Assembly (NCBI RefSeq): GCF_035916875.1
Contig: NZ_JAXUHN010000052.1
Span: 1-55,761, forward strand
DNA length: 55,761 nucleotides
Direction: 5' to 3'
From: Methylomicrobium sp035916875
GTDB lineage: Bacteria; Pseudomonadota; Gammaproteobacteria; Methylococcales; Methylomonadaceae
In this document: positions 26,937-34,881 of the stretch, piece by piece
How positions within the stretch are numbered: the stretch's first letter is position 1
Layout of the letters: every line of letters begins with the position of its first letter
Notes under the pieces: model-generated
What the model saw: the letters and a program-made list of their open reading frames with translations, nothing else
Told to the model about the DNA's origin: nothing
Database searches by the model: none
Translations under genes and position numbers: made by a program

Positions 26937-27989
26937 TTACAAAAGATCGAAATTAAGCGCTGTCCCACGTTTCACATCCTGCTTCACCGGCTTGCCCAAT
27001 ACTTGTTCCTGATATTTGGTAGGTAAACCAAACCCTGGGCGTATCGCCCGAACATTCTCCTGGGTCAACACATCACCAGCTTTAAGATCCTTTACGATAT
27101 ATAGGGAACGCCGGAACTGAAGAGATTTTTTTTCGGCCTCGGTTGCGCCGTAACTCACTTTCCCAAGCGCTTGCCAAGCGCGTTCGGTCTCGACTACCAG
27201 TTGCGCCATTTCAGCGGGTTCCATAGAAAATGAGCTGTCGACCCCTCCATCGGCACGATTGAGGGTGAAGTGCTTCTCGATGACCGTGGCACCCAATGCG
27301 ACGCTGGCTACCGACACGCCCACACCCATAGTGTGATCCGATAAGCCCACTTCACAACCGAACAACTCACGCAAGTGCGGAATAGTCAGAATGTTGGTGT
27401 TCTCCGCCGTGGCGGGATAGGTGCTGGTGCACTTGAGCAGGATCAGGTCTTTACAGCCGGCTTCGCGGGCTGCGCGAACCGTGTCATCAAGTTCGGCAAT
27501 GCTGGCCATGCCTGTGGAAATGATCAACGGTTTACCGGTCGCGGCCACCCGCCGAATCAACGGCAGGTCGGTATTCTCGAACGATGCGATCTTGTAGCAA
27601 GGCACATCCAGGCTTTCCAGAAAGTCCACCGCCGTATCGTCAAACGGCGTGCTGAACGGGATGATACCCAGTTCGCGCGCACGATCGAAAATCGGCTTGT
27701 GCCATTCCCACGGCGTGTAGGCTTCGCCGTACAGCTTGTAAAGCGACGTACCCGCCCACAGACTTTTGGGATCGCTGATGTGAAATTCGCGCTCGTCCAG
27801 GTCAAGCGTCATGGTGTCCGGCGTATAGGTCTGTATCTTCAGCCCATGCGCACCGGTCTTGGCGGCCGCCTCGACGATTTCCAATGCCCGTTCCAGCGAC
27901 TGGTTATGGTTGCCGGACATTTCGGCGATGATGAAGGGGGCATGGTTTTGCCCGATCAACTTGTCTGCGATTTTGAATTCTCTGGTCAT
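26937..27989 (-). CDS. pseI: pseudaminic acid synthase
   Basis: 350 residues, NeuB/PseI class. Condenses 2,4-diacetamido-2,4,6-trideoxy-L-altrose with phosphoenolpyruvate to make pseudaminic acid. TIM-barrel domain (about 1-275) starts PFIIAEMSGNHNQSLERAL with GLKIQTYTPDTMT, typical of PseI rather than NeuB. EKHFTLNR and the C-terminal SAF (antifreeze-like) domain (about 285-350, RRSLYIVKDLKAGDVLTQEN) are complete. Five bp after pseG-pseH. Confidence 0.93.
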   Translation of the reverse strand: MTREFKIADKLIGQNHAPFIIAEMSGNHNQSLERALEIVEAAAKTGAHGLKIQTYTPDTMTLDLDEREFHISDPKSLWAGTSLYKLYGEAYTPWEWHKPIFDRARELGIIPFSTPFDDTAVDFLESLDVPCYKIASFENTDLPLIRRVAATGKPLIISTGMASIAELDDTVRAAREAGCKDLILLKCTSTYPATAENTNILTIPHLRELFGCEVGLSDHTMGVGVSVASVALGATVIEKHFTLNRADGGVDSSFSMEPAEMAQLVVETERAWQALGKVSYGATEAEKKSLQFRRSLYIVKDLKAGDVLTQENVRAIRPGFGLPTKYQEQVLGKPVKQDVKRGTALNFDLL

Positions 27990-27994
27990 GTTTT

Positions 27995-29503
27995 TTAATT
28001 CAGCTTTTTTAGATAATTTGTATTTTCGACTCGGTAGCCTGCCCCTAAAAACAGTCGATGCGAAGGTTCGTTACCACCTAGCACATTGGCTTGAATACAG
28101 TGGATGTCAGGCCGGTTGGCGATCAGCCATTGTTCCACGCTGAGCAGCAGATTTCTCCCCTGCCCGGAATGGTTGGAATCCGGAACCAGATAGATCGAAA
28201 TCTCAGCACAATCCTCGCGCTTATCAAAACGCACGACGCCTACCGGTACCTCGTCGGTCTCTCCAATGAGAAGGACTCTATCCTGTGAAGCCAGCACAGA
28301 AGAAAACCACTTCTGATGATTTTCCCAGGAAATAGGATCAGCATTCCTCGACACTGACCTGATGCTTGGGTGGTTCCGCCATTCGAATAGTCTGGGAGAA
28401 TCTTCTTCTTTGGCATTTCTGATCGCAATCCCACTGCATCCCAAGTTACCAATGATCCGCGACACCCCTCGCCCATCGACTGCCTTCATGGCTTTGTCAG
28501 AAATAAGCCGCCGAAGATACGGATTTTCAATCAGTGCTGAAGCATGCGTCTTGATTACACCAGCCAAATCTTTATCGAACGCTGGCGCATACAACAACCC
28601 TTTCTGTGCGGCATCAGCTATCTGTTGTTGCTGGTTGTCGGCCACGCAAATGCTCAGCGCCGGCAAGCCTAAACAACAACGCTCCCACGTTGCAGAACCT
28701 CCCGCCCCAATCGCCAGATCGGCAGCCGCCATCAACTCCGCCATCCTGTTTGTTTGCACATGGCAAACAAACCCTTGCGAAGCGCAATTAGTTTCAATTT
28801 CCGCACGGCATGGATGCTGTGCACCGATCACCACATCCACATGCAGGCCTTCGACTCCCATCTCGGCCAAGGCCTTGATGGCGAGTCTCGTGTAGTTATC
28901 CGCATCCACACCGCCAAAAAACACCAGGATTCGCTTTACTGGCCCTGTGCGCGGCCTGACTTGCTCACGCAGTTTTCGAAATTCATCACGTAGCAAGGCA
29001 TAACGTGGGCCCAGCAATAATTGGCAATGCGCGGGCACTTTATCGGCATAACGCGTTTGCATGTCTGCATAGAAATTCTGATCCAGCAGCACATCGCAAT
29101 CGTGGCTCCGGTCGGCGATGTCATCGATCACCATAATCTGTCTGGCAGAGGTGCGCATTGCACTTTCCCAGCGCGCATCCAGTGCATAGTGGTCGATAAT
29201 CAGCCAATCCCAGGTTTGGTCAGACAGCGCCTGAATGGTTGCTTCCGCATCCTGTGCCTGACTGGTTCCCAGCCAATGCGAATGCGCAAGGTCGTCAGTA
29301 GCTGACGAACCTTCATTACTGCTTAGTAATGAGAGCTCCATGCCTTTTGCTGCCAGCATGTCGCGTAAATGCGAGGGTAGTCCTCGGCTGATAAAACGTA
29401 TCTGCGCCCCTTTTCTCTTCAGCGCATCGGCCAAGGTCAGGCAACGCATGAAATGGCCTGTCCCGATCTGGCTGGTGGCATCGGCGCGGAAAGCGATATT
29501 CAT
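27995..29503 (-). CDS. pseG: fused PseG hydrolase-PseH acetyltransferase of pseudaminic acid synthesis
   Basis: 502 residues in two parts. Residues about 1-345 are PseG, a GT-B-like UDP-sugar hydrolase (RADATSQIGTGHFMRCL at the start, GAGGSATWERCCLGLPAL near 270). Residues about 350-502 are a GNAT acetyltransferase (IAIRNAKEEDSPRLFEWRNH, then AEISIYLVPDSNHSGQGRNLL and NVLGGNEPSHRLFLGAGY), matching PseH. PseH adds the N4-acetyl group and PseG removes UDP, two consecutive steps normally made as separate proteins. Start overlaps the PIN-gene stop (ATGA). Confidence 0.88.
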   Translation of the reverse strand: MNIAFRADATSQIGTGHFMRCLTLADALKRKGAQIRFISRGLPSHLRDMLAAKGMELSLLSSNEGSSATDDLAHSHWLGTSQAQDAEATIQALSDQTWDWLIIDHYALDARWESAMRTSARQIMVIDDIADRSHDCDVLLDQNFYADMQTRYADKVPAHCQLLLGPRYALLRDEFRKLREQVRPRTGPVKRILVFFGGVDADNYTRLAIKALAEMGVEGLHVDVVIGAQHPCRAEIETNCASQGFVCHVQTNRMAELMAAADLAIGAGGSATWERCCLGLPALSICVADNQQQQIADAAQKGLLYAPAFDKDLAGVIKTHASALIENPYLRRLISDKAMKAVDGRGVSRIIGNLGCSGIAIRNAKEEDSPRLFEWRNHPSIRSVSRNADPISWENHQKWFSSVLASQDRVLLIGETDEVPVGVVRFDKREDCAEISIYLVPDSNHSGQGRNLLLSVEQWLIANRPDIHCIQANVLGGNEPSHRLFLGAGYRVENTNYLKKLN

Positions 29504-29997
29504 GACGCGTTACCTCGCTGGGTATTCTCCCCAGCCATTTCGAGGACGGTTTGTATCAAATTCTCGCTCATAAAAACCGGACTGGCGGCAATTTGTTCGA
29601 TCAAGGGAGCAATACGAGGAATCAAACCGATTCTTTTGGCTTGAAGTAATACTCCTAATGAGCCCACCGTTTTAATCTGGTTAATTTTTGCAACCTTGCG
29701 CCCACGCTTGTCGTCAATAAGCAAGTAGTCAGCAGACACTTCCTTGTAGAGAAGCATCGCCTGGGTTTCGCCGGCATCGGCAAAAGCATCCAGGTAAACA
29801 TATCGCTGCATATCCACCACACGAACTTTATCGTGCAGATAGCTTCGCAGACGTGCGGATTGCGGCTTGCCAGGAACAGTTACTTCGGAAAAAACTGCCT
29901 CGGGTACGAGAACGTTGCCGAAAAGCGCTTCAAGCAGGGCGAGACTGTCGCAGGCCGCAAGGACAATTAGCGCTGAAGCATCTGCTACCAAAATCAT
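29500..29997 (-). CDS. DUF3368-type PIN-domain toxin (putative)
   Basis: 165 residues. N-terminal MILVADASALIVLA carries the first PIN-domain Asp; VPEAVFSEVTVPG, DAGETQAMLL and LLIDDKRGRKVA supply the other acidic residues. The family (DUF3368) is usually paired with UPF0175 proteins, as here. Probable RNase toxin. It overlaps both neighbours by ATGA (UPF0175 upstream, pseG downstream), so it is wired into the pseudaminic acid operon. Confidence 0.8.
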   Translation of the reverse strand: MILVADASALIVLAACDSLALLEALFGNVLVPEAVFSEVTVPGKPQSARLRSYLHDKVRVVDMQRYVYLDAFADAGETQAMLLYKEVSADYLLIDDKRGRKVAKINQIKTVGSLGVLLQAKRIGLIPRIAPLIEQIAASPVFMSENLIQTVLEMAGENTQRGNAS

Positions 29998-30245
29998 GTT
30001 CGGTTAAATCCAGCCAGTTCTTCAAGCAGTTCATCGCGCGTGATGTCAACGACGGGTAACCGGTTTGCCTTGCAGATGCTCATGAAGTCATAAAGGTTGA
30101 CTCCTGCCAATTCTGCGGCTTTAACAAGCGTTACTCTCTCACGCTGGTAAAGCCAAAGAGCATAAGAGGTCCGCACTTCTTGCTGAATGTCGGATACAGC
30201 CTGAAATGCGACAAAGTCGTTAGGTAACTCGATTGCTATTTGCAT
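29994..30245 (-). CDS. UPF0175-family putative antitoxin
   Basis: 83 residues, small UPF0175 protein with helical ALWLYQRERVTLVKAAELAGVNLYDFMSICK, resembling a DNA-binding helix-turn-helix. It is probably the antitoxin of the PIN gene that follows. ATG at 30245 has GGAG about 9 bp upstream. The 145-bp gap upstream, after pseF, may carry its own promoter. Confidence 0.8.
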   Translation of the reverse strand: MQIAIELPNDFVAFQAVSDIQQEVRTSYALWLYQRERVTLVKAAELAGVNLYDFMSICKANRLPVVDITRDELLEELAGFNRT

Positions 30246-30390
30246 GATTGCTCTCCAATTGGGCGCAAAGTTAGAAATGCTGCGTCACGTTGTTCTAAGC
30301 CGTCCGCTAAAATCAGACCGCATATGAAGAAGGCTGGTTTAATTTGGCTACTGGAATGAATGCGGAAGCCATGCGATTTGCTTTGCATGC

Positions 30391-31086
30391 TCAATTTTTA
30401 TGCTGCATGATAATTGGCGCCAATATCTCGGCGCGCTCCCAATCATCCTGCGTATCAATATCTTGCACTCGCCAACGGGGAATCATGACCGGTTTCGAGC
30501 GCCGGTCAAAGATGCGCCGGCTCTCCAACCATGATGCAGACCGCCCCCAATAGAACTGTCCCGCATCATGCAACGCTACCGGCAAATCCTGCGACCGCGT
30601 GACAAAATGTTCAGGAAAGAACATCTCTATGCCGCCTTCGGCTGTTTGTTTAAACGAACGAAAGATCGGCGCGGCAAAGTCGGTTGCCGTGAAAGCATAA
30701 TCCCAATCACCCGATCTCAACGCCTCCCATCCTTGTATCAAATCATCTTTCTGCACAAACGGTGCTGTCGCATAGATGCAGCATACCGCTTCTAGGCTGA
30801 ACCCTTGATCCAACACCCATTGCGTTGCATGAGCAACGACCGGCGTCGTGCCGGCGTAGTCGTTGGATAGTTCTTCAGGGCGCATGAAGGGAATTTCCGC
30901 GCCCCACCGTATGGCCGTTTCGGCAATATCCGCATCGTCCGTGGAGACGATGATGCGCTCAAACAGTCCGGACGCCTTGGCCGCCTCGATCGACCAGGCG
31001 ATCATCGGCTTGCCGCAGAAAGGCTTGATATTTTTACGCGGAATACGTTTGCTGCCGCCGCGCGCAGGAATGACGGCGATGTTCAT
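30391..31086 (-). CDS. pseF: pseudaminic acid cytidylyltransferase
   Basis: 231 residues, CMP-sugar synthetase fold. Start NIAVIPARGGSKRIPRKNIKPF contains the CTP-binding RGGSKRIPRKN loop, and later IVSTDDADIAE holds the metal-binding Asp. Activates pseudaminic acid with CTP. ATG overlaps the pseC stop (ATGA). Followed by a 145-bp gap and the UPF0175/PIN pair. Confidence 0.93.
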   Translation of the reverse strand: MNIAVIPARGGSKRIPRKNIKPFCGKPMIAWSIEAAKASGLFERIIVSTDDADIAETAIRWGAEIPFMRPEELSNDYAGTTPVVAHATQWVLDQGFSLEAVCCIYATAPFVQKDDLIQGWEALRSGDWDYAFTATDFAAPIFRSFKQTAEGGIEMFFPEHFVTRSQDLPVALHDAGQFYWGRSASWLESRRIFDRRSKPVMIPRWRVQDIDTQDDWERAEILAPIIMQHKN

Positions 31087-32252
31087 TTTGCAGTAACCTC
31101 GCGTAATACGTCGACAACTTTATCTTGCTGCGCTTCGGTCAATCCCGGGTACATCGGCAGACTGATCGCTTCGTCATAGTAGTGCTCTGCTTCCGGACAA
31201 TAGCCTGCCTTGAATCCAAGCCCTTCGTAGTAAGGCTGGGTATGAACCGGGATATAATGCAGGTTGACGCCGATGCCGGCTGCACGCAAGTCCTCGAACA
31301 CTTGCCGATGGGTACCGCCAATTTCTTTCAGCTTCAAACGAATCACGTAAAGATGCAAACCGGAATAGCTGTCCGGGTGCTGCCAAGGCGTAACGACCGG
31401 CAAATCCGCCAATAACCGATCATAGCGCTTGGCGATGGCGTGCCGCCTGGCGACGAATTCGTCCAACCGCTGCATTTGGCTCAGGCCCAGTGCGGCTTGC
31501 AAGTCGGTCATGCGGTAGTTGTAGCCAAGGTCGATCTGCTGGTAGTACCAGGGACCATCCGGCACATGAGTCATCTCGTTCACGTCGCGGGTAATGCCGT
31601 GGCTGCGCAGTAACTGCATGCGTTTCGCCAACTGCGCATCTTTGGTCATGGCCATGCCGCCTTCCGCCGTGGTGATGATCTTGACCGGGTGGAAGCTGAA
31701 TACGGTGATGTCGCTATAGCGGCAATTGCCGATCGGTTCGCCGCGGTATTTACCGCCAATCGCATGCGAAGCATCCTCGATGATCTTGAAGCCATATTGC
31801 CGACTGAGCGCATGGATGCTCGCCATGTCGCAGGGCTGTCCGCACAGGTGTACGGGGATCACGACCTTGGGGAGATTGCCGAACTTTTCCGCCTGCGCCA
31901 GTTTTTCCGCCAGGCGCTCCACGCTCATGTTGTAAGTGCGCGGATCGATATCGACAAAATCGACCTGTGCGCCGCAATAAAGCACGCAGTTCGCGCTCGC
32001 CACAAACGTGATCGGGGTGGTCCAGACGATATCGTTTGGACCTACGCCCAGTGCCAAACAGGCAATGTGCAGGGCACTCGTGGCGCTGTTCACCGCAATG
32101 CCGAATTGCGCGCCGCAATAGCCTGCGACACTGTTTTCAAAAGCGGGAACGGCCGGGCCTTGTGTCAGGTAGTCGGAACGCAGTACATCGACAACCGCCT
32201 GAATGTCTGCGTCGGAAATATCTTGCCGACCGTAAGGGATCATCGTAGTCAT
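31083..32252 (-). CDS. pseC: UDP-4-amino-4,6-dideoxy-N-acetyl-beta-L-altrosamine transaminase
   Basis: 389 residues from ATG 32252, which overlaps the pseB stop (ATGA); the longer frame to 32288 is not needed. DegT/DnrJ/EryC1 family PLP aminotransferase: MIPYGRQDISDADIQAVVDVL, EDASHAIGG, and the PLP lysine segment FSFHPVKIITTAEGGM. Transfers an amino group to the 4-keto sugar made by PseB, second step of CMP-pseudaminic acid synthesis. Confidence 0.93.
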   Translation of the reverse strand: MTTMIPYGRQDISDADIQAVVDVLRSDYLTQGPAVPAFENSVAGYCGAQFGIAVNSATSALHIACLALGVGPNDIVWTTPITFVASANCVLYCGAQVDFVDIDPRTYNMSVERLAEKLAQAEKFGNLPKVVIPVHLCGQPCDMASIHALSRQYGFKIIEDASHAIGGKYRGEPIGNCRYSDITVFSFHPVKIITTAEGGMAMTKDAQLAKRMQLLRSHGITRDVNEMTHVPDGPWYYQQIDLGYNYRMTDLQAALGLSQMQRLDEFVARRHAIAKRYDRLLADLPVVTPWQHPDSYSGLHLYVIRLKLKEIGGTHRQVFEDLRAAGIGVNLHYIPVHTQPYYEGLGFKAGYCPEAEHYYDEAISLPMYPGLTEAQQDKVVDVLREVTAK

Positions 32253-33247
32253 ATTTTGCCGACTTTTTCGCGGTTTTGGACGATCCACGCTTGCAGCGAT
32301 TCAACACTCATCCATTCGGTGTTATTGTCCGAGCAGTAGGTAAAATCTTCGGCGACTTTCCGCCCGTCCTTGATGCGGTAGGGATCGTTGCTCCAGTTGT
32401 GTATGGCGGGTAGTATTTTGAAGTGCTCTGGGTATTCATAAGTGTAAAGCGCATCTTCTACCCCGATCATTTGTTCGTGGAGCTTCTCGCCGGGACGGAT
32501 GCCAACGATCTCGTGTTTGGCGTCAGGCACGCTGGCGAGTGCGACGTCGGTCACTTTCATCGAAGGAATTTTTTTGACGTATATTTCCCCGCCCATCATG
32601 TCATCAAAGGCATGCCATACCAATTCCACACCTTGTTCCAGGGTAATCATGAAACGGGTCATGCGGTCATCGGTGATAGGCAGTGTGCCTTTGTCCGCAA
32701 TTGAGAGAAAGAAAGGAATCACCGAACCGCGCGAGCCCATCACATTGCCATACCGCACTACCCCAAAACGGGTATCGTGAGCACCGGCGTAGGAGTTGCC
32801 CGCCACAAACAGTTTGTCGGATGCCAATTTTGTCGCACCGTACAGATTAGCCGGGCTGCTGGCCTTATCGGTCGAAAGCGCAACGACGCGTTTAACGCCT
32901 CGATCTATACATGCATCAATCAAGTTCATCGCGCCCATTACGTTGGTTTTAACGCACTCGAATGGGTTGTATTCGGCGGTGGGTACAATCTTGGTCGCGG
33001 CGGCGTGGACTACATAATCAATGCCATCCAGTGCGCGCGAAAGACGATCCTTATCGCGCACATCGCCAATGAAGAAGCGCACGCGCGGGTCATTGGCATA
33101 GAGTTTGGCCATCTCCCACTGCTTCATTTCATCGCGCGAATAAATGACAACTCGCCGCGGATTGTATTTGGTCAAGGTCATCGGGACGAAAGTGTTCCCG
33201 AATGAACCTGTTCCCCCAGTAATAAGAATGGATTGATTTGATAACAT
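32249..33247 (-). CDS. pseB: UDP-N-acetylglucosamine 4,6-dehydratase (inverting)
   Basis: 332 residues, short-chain dehydrogenase fold. GGTGSFGNTFV (about 11-21) binds NAD(P); SRDEMKQWEMA, HAAATKIVPTAEYNPFE, STDKASSPANLYGATK (catalytic Lys/Tyr region) and RYGNVMGSRGSVIPFF are PseB-like. Does 4,6-dehydration with C5 inversion on UDP-GlcNAc. First gene of the pseudaminic acid block, 98 bp after vpsP. Confidence 0.93.
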   Translation of the reverse strand: MLSNQSILITGGTGSFGNTFVPMTLTKYNPRRVVIYSRDEMKQWEMAKLYANDPRVRFFIGDVRDKDRLSRALDGIDYVVHAAATKIVPTAEYNPFECVKTNVMGAMNLIDACIDRGVKRVVALSTDKASSPANLYGATKLASDKLFVAGNSYAGAHDTRFGVVRYGNVMGSRGSVIPFFLSIADKGTLPITDDRMTRFMITLEQGVELVWHAFDDMMGGEIYVKKIPSMKVTDVALASVPDAKHEIVGIRPGEKLHEQMIGVEDALYTYEYPEHFKILPAIHNWSNDPYRIKDGRKVAEDFTYCSDNNTEWMSVESLQAWIVQNREKVGKI

Positions 33248-33345
33248 TTTTAGTCTTGTTTTTGGTTATTACATTTAATTAAGGTTGAAACCGTATTAAT
33301 CCACGGCTCGCCGATTATTATGATTTCAAGTTAAATTGATATAAC

Positions 33346-34080
33346 TTAAGGGCAATAGCTATGCAATTGGCGCTGAGTCGTACTTTTTATTTGTTCTTCG
33401 CAAACTCGAACAAAATTGGCGTGCGACAAGATTATGCTTGTATCAAAAAGCTCGCTGTGCTGCATTCGATCCATCTCCAACGCTTGCGCCACGGCTTGCG
33501 ATACGTGCAGACGTTCCGCGTCCTGCAGGATCGGCCAATAATTCAATCCCGCTATTGCCACGCCATATTGAACCGACCGCTCCCAAGGCCCCAAATACAG
33601 CGCCCGTTCAATAGCGCCGGCTAATTCGTCATCGAATTGTTTTAGCGCCAGCTTACTGATAGCCAACCGCTTCCAGAGATAAGGCCAGGAAGGCATTAGA
33701 TATAGGCCGCGGCGCGCGTAGTCCAGGGCTTTAGCTTCGTTATCGTTCCAGGCCAGCTCCTGGATAAGGGGATTTCCGCCGAACTCCAAGGTATCCAGCT
33801 TCTGATAAAAATTTTCCGCCAGTTCGAAATAACGCGCATAAGCAGGGCGCAGTTCCAGGGTGCGATCCAAGTGCTGCCGGGCCAGACGCCATTGCTCGGC
33901 ATTTTTGTTCGATAAGTTGCGATCCACGGTATCCAGGTGATGGCTCAGCTGCGTCGCATAAACATCGGCCAACGACCAGCGTATTGCGGTATTGGCCAGC
34001 ATGATCAGCCCCACTATGGCCGATAGGTATAAGCCGGCCTGGAATGCCGGTTTTAAGCCGGAATGGCCGCCAGCGATCAT
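33346..34080 (-). CDS. VpsP-like polysaccharide biosynthesis protein
   Basis: 244 residues. One N-terminal membrane helix (about 14-34), then a helical, TPR-like region (LDRTLELRPAYARYFELAENFYQ, ALDYARRGLYLMPSWPYLWKRLA) typical of the VpsP family in exopolysaccharide loci. The helical part should face the periplasm. Exact role unknown; it may scaffold synthesis or export. Start overlaps the phosphatase stop (ATGA). Confidence 0.7.
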   Translation of the reverse strand: MIAGGHSGLKPAFQAGLYLSAIVGLIMLANTAIRWSLADVYATQLSHHLDTVDRNLSNKNAEQWRLARQHLDRTLELRPAYARYFELAENFYQKLDTLEFGGNPLIQELAWNDNEAKALDYARRGLYLMPSWPYLWKRLAISKLALKQFDDELAGAIERALYLGPWERSVQYGVAIAGLNYWPILQDAERLHVSQAVAQALEMDRMQHSELFDTSIILSHANFVRVCEEQIKSTTQRQLHSYCP

Positions 34081-34790
34081 GACAGCATCGTTTCGGCATT
34101 GCCGCTGAACAGGGCTCGGGTCTTATCGCCCCCTATGATCGGCAATAACATATCGTGCGCGGCTTTCAGGGTTGGCCGGCGTTTGTAAAGATTGTGGGCG
34201 TCGGTCGCGATCAGCATCGCCATGTCTTTTCGGATGAATGAAAGCGCCAGTTGTTGAGAAACTTCGCCAAACAACCCGGTTACCGAGTCCGCGGTAATTT
34301 GCAACAGGCAACCTCTGCTTACAAAGGGTTTGATCTTTTCCGGGTGGCGCATCACGCCCTGGTTACGTTCGGGATGCGCGATAAGCGGAAGTATGTCGCG
34401 CCCAATCAGCCAATCGATGAGTTTGTCCGCGCCTACCGGAATCTGATCGTGGGGGAACTCCAGCAAGATCAGCCGCATGCCTTGCCAACGCCCGAGAAAG
34501 GGAATTCTTCCCTGATTAATCAAGCCGGGTAACTCGGCACACACACGGACTTCGGCGGCCATGCCAACCTGCAACGGGATATTCTCGCCGGCCAGCCGGT
34601 TTTGGAATGCCTCGAATACGCGCCGGATGTTTTCGATATCGTTATCGTAGCATCCCGGTTTAATGTGTGGAGTCAGCACACAGCGGCGGGTGCCGTGGTC
34701 AACCGCAAAACGCGCCATTTCCAGCGCTTGCTCCATGGTTTTGGGGCCATCGTCTATGCCTGGCAACATGTGGCAGTGCAGATCAATCAT
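34077..34790 (-). CDS. PHP-type protein tyrosine phosphatase (CpsB/YwqE family)
   Basis: 237 residues. Begins MIDLHCHMLPGIDDGPKTM, the metal-binding HxH and DDG of the PHP fold; VLTPHIKPGCY, IAHPERNQGVM and IATDAHNLYKRRP supply further His/Asp ligands. Such enzymes dephosphorylate the partner BY-kinase. It follows the kinase by 91 bp, so the switch pair is complete. Manganese-type metal dependence is expected from the family, not seen directly. Confidence 0.88.
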   Translation of the reverse strand: MIDLHCHMLPGIDDGPKTMEQALEMARFAVDHGTRRCVLTPHIKPGCYDNDIENIRRVFEAFQNRLAGENIPLQVGMAAEVRVCAELPGLINQGRIPFLGRWQGMRLILLEFPHDQIPVGADKLIDWLIGRDILPLIAHPERNQGVMRHPEKIKPFVSRGCLLQITADSVTGLFGEVSQQLALSFIRKDMAMLIATDAHNLYKRRPTLKAAHDMLLPIIGGDKTRALFSGNAETMLS

Positions 34791-34881
34791 GGGTTAGAGT
34801 TTGTTGTTTCGGGGTCAATATTTATGCCAGTGAAAATATGCTTTGAAACGGCGTATCATGCGCGATAAAGCAGCAGTTAAA

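Noticed and set aside
31689..32339. 216-codon plus-strand open frame
   Set aside because: Reverse-strand shadow of pseC with no family match.
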